A stretch of DNA of 64,000 nt from Jaapia argillacea MUCL 33604 (Eukaryota; Basidiomycota; Agaricomycetes; Jaapiales; Jaapiaceae): positions 502,206-566,205 of the forward strand of contig KL197715.1 in the NCBI GenBank assembly GCA_000697665.1, given 5' to 3'. Positions 60,905-64,000 of the stretch are shown here, piece after piece. The notes beneath the pieces were generated by a model that was not told where the DNA came from, did not search any database, and saw only the letters and a program-made list of their open reading frames with translations. A program made the position numbers and the translations under genes. Within the stretch, counting starts at the first letter, position 1; every line of letters starts with the position of its first letter.

Positions 60905-62488
60905 ATGCAGTTAGCATCGCACGGAGCGCGAGGCCTGAAAGGCTTTCACGCTCCCCCAATCTTCTCGGGAGGTACACCTGCCCCCCGGTCCATTCATATC
61001 CCAGCCTTCCATCCTCGTCCACAGCCTTCATTCTCAACTCAGCGTTTAATCTCGCAGGCTCGTACATTCGTATCCACTTTTGTAAAGCACTTGACTACAC
61101 CCGGTACAATCCGTGCTCCACCTTCCGCAGCACTCTCGCTCTCTCGTTCGTTCAACCTCGCAGCGAGTCAGGGAAAGACTATCCAGCATGGCTTCTCTAC
61201 CCCGGTTCGTCATGCCTTGGTCAACCCTTCTTTACGTGGAGCTCCATGCCTGCCCAAGGCCCCAGCTGTACCGAGGTTTGTGACACAGGTTGGCCTGGGG
61301 ACGGCGAGGAATTTCCACAGTGGAAGACCGATCTTCGATAACCTGGTGCAGAACGTACCCATCGCTGGGCGCGCCTTTGTTGAGGCTGATTGGGGGTTGA
61401 AGTTGAAAGAGGAGCAGAATAAGATGAAGATGGCTGCCCAGAAGTCAAAGGGCAAAGAGACCAGGAAGACCAAGGAGATGATGAAGGCTAAGGAGCCGAA
61501 AGTTAAGGTGCAGAAGGAGGAGATAATCGAACAAGAATTGGAGCACTACTTCCCCTCTCCCGCCGTTCCAGAGGTCACCACTGTCTTGCTCGTGCCAATT
61601 GCCCCTACCCCAACCTCCCGCATGCCCCTCTCCATTTCCGGCTCACCATCCCGCCTCCTACCCTTCGACACCATTGCATCAATCCACGCATCTCACGAAA
61701 CTCATTCTCTTCGGGTATCGTCCTTGTTCACGAGGCTGGACCAAGGCAAGGTATGGGATCGTGGAGCAAAGTGCTCGGCATATGGAGACCCGAGCGGACT
61801 GTGCACTGTGTTGAAAATTGAGTTCGTTGGGTGGACCCAGGGTATGGTCAGAGGAATCATCGGAGAAAGCGGTAGTGGATGGTGCGAGATCGAGGAAATC
61901 CGTCCGAAAACCAAGGCCGAGGAGGAAGACGAGACAGAGTCTGTTTTATCTGAGCTGTCGTCGTTGGAGGAGAGCTCAACAGTTGATGGAAGTGAGGTTG
62001 GATACGGGAGAGACCCGTGGGGATCACCTCCCGCCTCGGATATCTTTGGTTCGACGATTGAACCATCAGACTCGTTCGTCCTTCCGACGCTCGACTTTTC
62101 ATCCCACTTCTATGCTACGACTCGACAATCGGTGTCTCCTCCATATGCTTCCCTTCCGTTCGCTTCCCCACCTGCTTCTCCTCCGGCACCATCACTCCAG
62201 TTCGCCGACAACGATCGCTGGTCCGACTCCGATTCTGATTCCGATGATAGCGACAACCTATCTGTCGGATCGTCTGGAGGACTTTCAGACATGAGCTCAG
62301 GTAGCTGGGTCGACTACCCCACGAGCCCTAGGAGTCCCATGAGTAATATCAGCCCAATGAGCCCTCGCCGTCCTCCCAGCCCCGGTTACGTTGGGTCGCC
62401 CATGGGCTCTGGATGGATGGCATTCAGTTCAAATTTTGCGGCGAGGATGGAGGAGGATCCTGAACCTCGTATGGAGGCTTTTTGGTGA
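60905..62488 (+). CDS. Orphan 527-aa basidiomycete-type protein
   Basis: A single exon encodes 527 aa. The first 140 residues are Arg/Ser/Ala-rich with few acidic residues (RPQPSFSTQRLISQARTF, VTQVGLGTARNFHSGRPIFDN), compatible with a mitochondrial targeting region. A basic Lys-rich helix follows (about 165-205), then a folded-looking segment (EHYFPSPAVPEVTTVLLVPIAPTP, ASHETHSLRVSSLFTRLDQGKVW, CTVLKIEFVGWTQGMVRGIIGESGSGWCEI). The rest is a Ser/Asp/Pro-rich disordered tail. I have seen similar proteins in other basidiomycetes but know no function. It is divergent from the BTB gene (243 bases between starts). Confidence 0.75.
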   Translation: MQLASHGARGLKGFHAPPIFSGGTPAPRSIHIPAFHPRPQPSFSTQRLISQARTFVSTFVKHLTTPGTIRAPPSAALSLSRSFNLAASQGKTIQHGFSTPVRHALVNPSLRGAPCLPKAPAVPRFVTQVGLGTARNFHSGRPIFDNLVQNVPIAGRAFVEADWGLKLKEEQNKMKMAAQKSKGKETRKTKEMMKAKEPKVKVQKEEIIEQELEHYFPSPAVPEVTTVLLVPIAPTPTSRMPLSISGSPSRLLPFDTIASIHASHETHSLRVSSLFTRLDQGKVWDRGAKCSAYGDPSGLCTVLKIEFVGWTQGMVRGIIGESGSGWCEIEEIRPKTKAEEEDETESVLSELSSLEESSTVDGSEVGYGRDPWGSPPASDIFGSTIEPSDSFVLPTLDFSSHFYATTRQSVSPPYASLPFASPPASPPAPSLQFADNDRWSDSDSDSDDSDNLSVGSSGGLSDMSSGSWVDYPTSPRSPMSNISPMSPRRPPSPGYVGSPMGSGWMAFSSNFAARMEEDPEPRMEAFW

Positions 62489-63053
62489 ATGTGAAAGCCA
62501 GGGTGTTGAGATAGTGGATAAATTTCTTTCTCTTTGATTTCGGAACTTCTGCGAAAGGGCGAAGTTCGTTCCCAGACACACTCGTTGTTCTACTTGTTTA
62601 GCCCTGGTCGATTTGTGTACACCATATCTGCTTCACGAATAACAATTAACGAAGGAAATGAATCAAATTCAAATTCAAATTCAACCCACGCATCGTGGTG
62701 ATAAAGTCTCGGCACGACTAAGCGCGAACTCAACGACAGTCTTACAGTAGTATATCTATCATGGTGTATCTTATCTTGCGCTCACATTTAGCTCCAACGA
62801 ATCCCTGCGGGTGACCGCATCGCTGAAAATATGTACTGGTGTCGGCACGAGAGGCCTTGCCTTGGATCCTCCCACTCATGCCCATGGGTCGTTGCACTGC
62901 GGCGTACTCTGCGTCACGAAACATTGCAAGGGTGACAGTCCACCAACCGTTTCAGCCAGTCAGTTGCTCAGTTTCGGTGATGTCCCTACACACCATCGTT
63001 GATTTTCGGGCAACTAATCGCCAAGCTTCCCAGCCTCTTCACTCGGATTCACG
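62489..63053. other. Intergenic region with short ATTCAA microsatellite
   Basis: A few tandem copies of a hexamer (CAAATT-like) lie near 62664-62690. Otherwise no gene is seen; the 3' end of the orphan gene and the promoter of the next F-box gene are expected here. Confidence 0.4.
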
Positions 63054-64000
63054 ATGATACTTGACTGTCCGAACGACGTGATCCTGGCCGTACTTCAATG
63101 CTCTGATGGGCGGGGTATCGTGAATTTTGGACTGGTAAGTTAACCCTTTGCTCCACGTTACTACTCGGACCCAAACCTTGGCAGACATGCAAAGCCGCTC
63201 ACGAAATCACGCAACAACGATCAGTCTGGCTCCATGCCCTTCAAGATATCTTGTCTTTAACTCCACACCCCGCACTAGCCCATTCCCTACCCTCCCTACC
63301 CTCTGCCGACCTCAAACGTCAAGTACTGAGGAACGTACACCTCGATGATGTCTGGCAGAAGGTGTCCCTTCATGCGATGAAGCTCACCTCGTTCGAGATA
63401 TACGGCCGTCACGAAAGGATTTTCACCCAGAATATCGTTATTTTTCCTGGCGGAGAATGGATGGTAGAAGCCCACTTGAATTGCAAGTTGCGACTATATC
63501 GCATACATCCGGACGGTACCCCAGAAATCAGTTCCGAGATTAAACTTGGTCCTCGGTTCAAGTCGCTTATGTTGGATTCCAACATCGCCTTGTCGTCGAA
63601 GCAGGAGCCACTATTGATAGTTTCACTTAGGGGAGAGTATGTATCTTCATTCAATACCATCTAGCTTTAGCAACTGAGTGTGGATCTTTATCGCAGGGTC
63701 TTTGCCTATCACGTATACCGGGTGGACGTTCTTACTGCCACCCCGGCCTTCGAGCTTGTGACAGAAATCATCGCTTCTCGAAGGGACAGCGAGATATCCA
63801 ACATCACTGTTTCCGGAAATTTCCTCGCATATATGGACACCAAGCACAACGAAGATAGATTCCTCGTTGTTAGGACACTTGTGCCGCATGGTACCCGTCA
63901 TGCAGGCAGAGTGTCGGTGAACCCTCCATGCTCCGTAAGTTATAGCATCCAACGGTTCTGGGACTGTGGACTCACGTGTTACTCATATCGAAGTCACACA
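63054..64000 (+). CDS. F-box protein, cut by the window end
   Basis: The exons seen are 63054-63134, 63185-63636 and 63697-63934, with a possible fourth starting near 63994; the gene continues beyond the window. The N-terminus MILDCPNDVILAVLQCSD ... LTCKAAHEITQQRSVWLHAL is a minimal F-box. The rest (FEIYGRHERIFTQNIVIFPGGEWMV, LRLYRI, LLIVSLRGEVFAYHVYRVD) reads like beta-propeller blades of the type common in basidiomycete F-box proteins. It would act as an SCF substrate receptor; the target is unknown. Confidence 0.75.

Noticed and set aside
62660-62692. Satellite or telomere-like repeat
   Set aside because: Only a few hexamer copies; an ordinary microsatellite.

Overview
The window looks like nuclear DNA of a mushroom-type basidiomycete (Agaricomycetes). 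Genes are dense and split by many 45-70 nt GT-AG introns, and orthologues of core eukaryotic genes lie among lineage-specific F-box, BTB, DUF1766 and DUF7330 genes. There is no sign of bacterial or organellar DNA. I found no tRNA, rRNA or CRISPR array by eye. Exon coordinates given here were obtained by reading splice sites and checking that the reading phase closes; they are not supported by transcripts.

1-9.4 kb is a rearranged accessory block. A two-gene unit is present twice: a DUF1766 (T5orf172/GIY-YIG-like) gene and, tail to tail with it, an unrecognised 756-aa six-exon gene ('gene X'). The unit at about 3163-9350 looks intact. The unit at about 205-2650 is broken. Inverted and truncated pieces of gene X lie at 1-240 and 2650-3157. 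The intact unit carries a clean MITE (5431-5567), a second unexplained insertion of about 430 bp, and a duplicated gene X promoter and first exon.

10-17 kb holds SMC2 (condensin ATPase, minus strand) and uracil-DNA glycosylase (plus strand), which diverge from a short shared promoter containing two ACGCGT boxes. 17-31.7 kb holds an F-box protein, a very long NOT4 E3 ligase of CCR4-NOT, PDCD5, a small membrane-anchored protein, a DCN1 neddylation factor, a small Lys/Ala-rich protein, CIA2/MIP18 (cytosolic Fe-S assembly) and a DUF7330 protein.

31.7-35.3 kb has no recognisable gene. 35.3-45.5 kb holds a secreted sedolisin (S53) protease, eRF1, POP7 (RNase P/MRP) and a CSC1/OSCA-type channel. 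45.5-52.1 kb is a poorly conserved tract with only hydrophobic, probably decayed, minus-strand fragments. 52.1-54.2 kb encodes a 663-aa low-complexity protein. 54.2-57.2 kb is again gene-poor. 57.2-63.9 kb holds two tandem MIF/tautomerase genes, a BTB protein, an orphan 527-aa protein and an F-box gene cut by the window end.

The conserved genes do not form one pathway; they share compact divergent promoters (SMC2/UNG1, PDCD5/TM protein, Lys-rich protein/CIA2, eRF1/POP7, BTB/orphan). The least explained parts are the gene X + DUF1766 block and the 45.5-52 kb tract.
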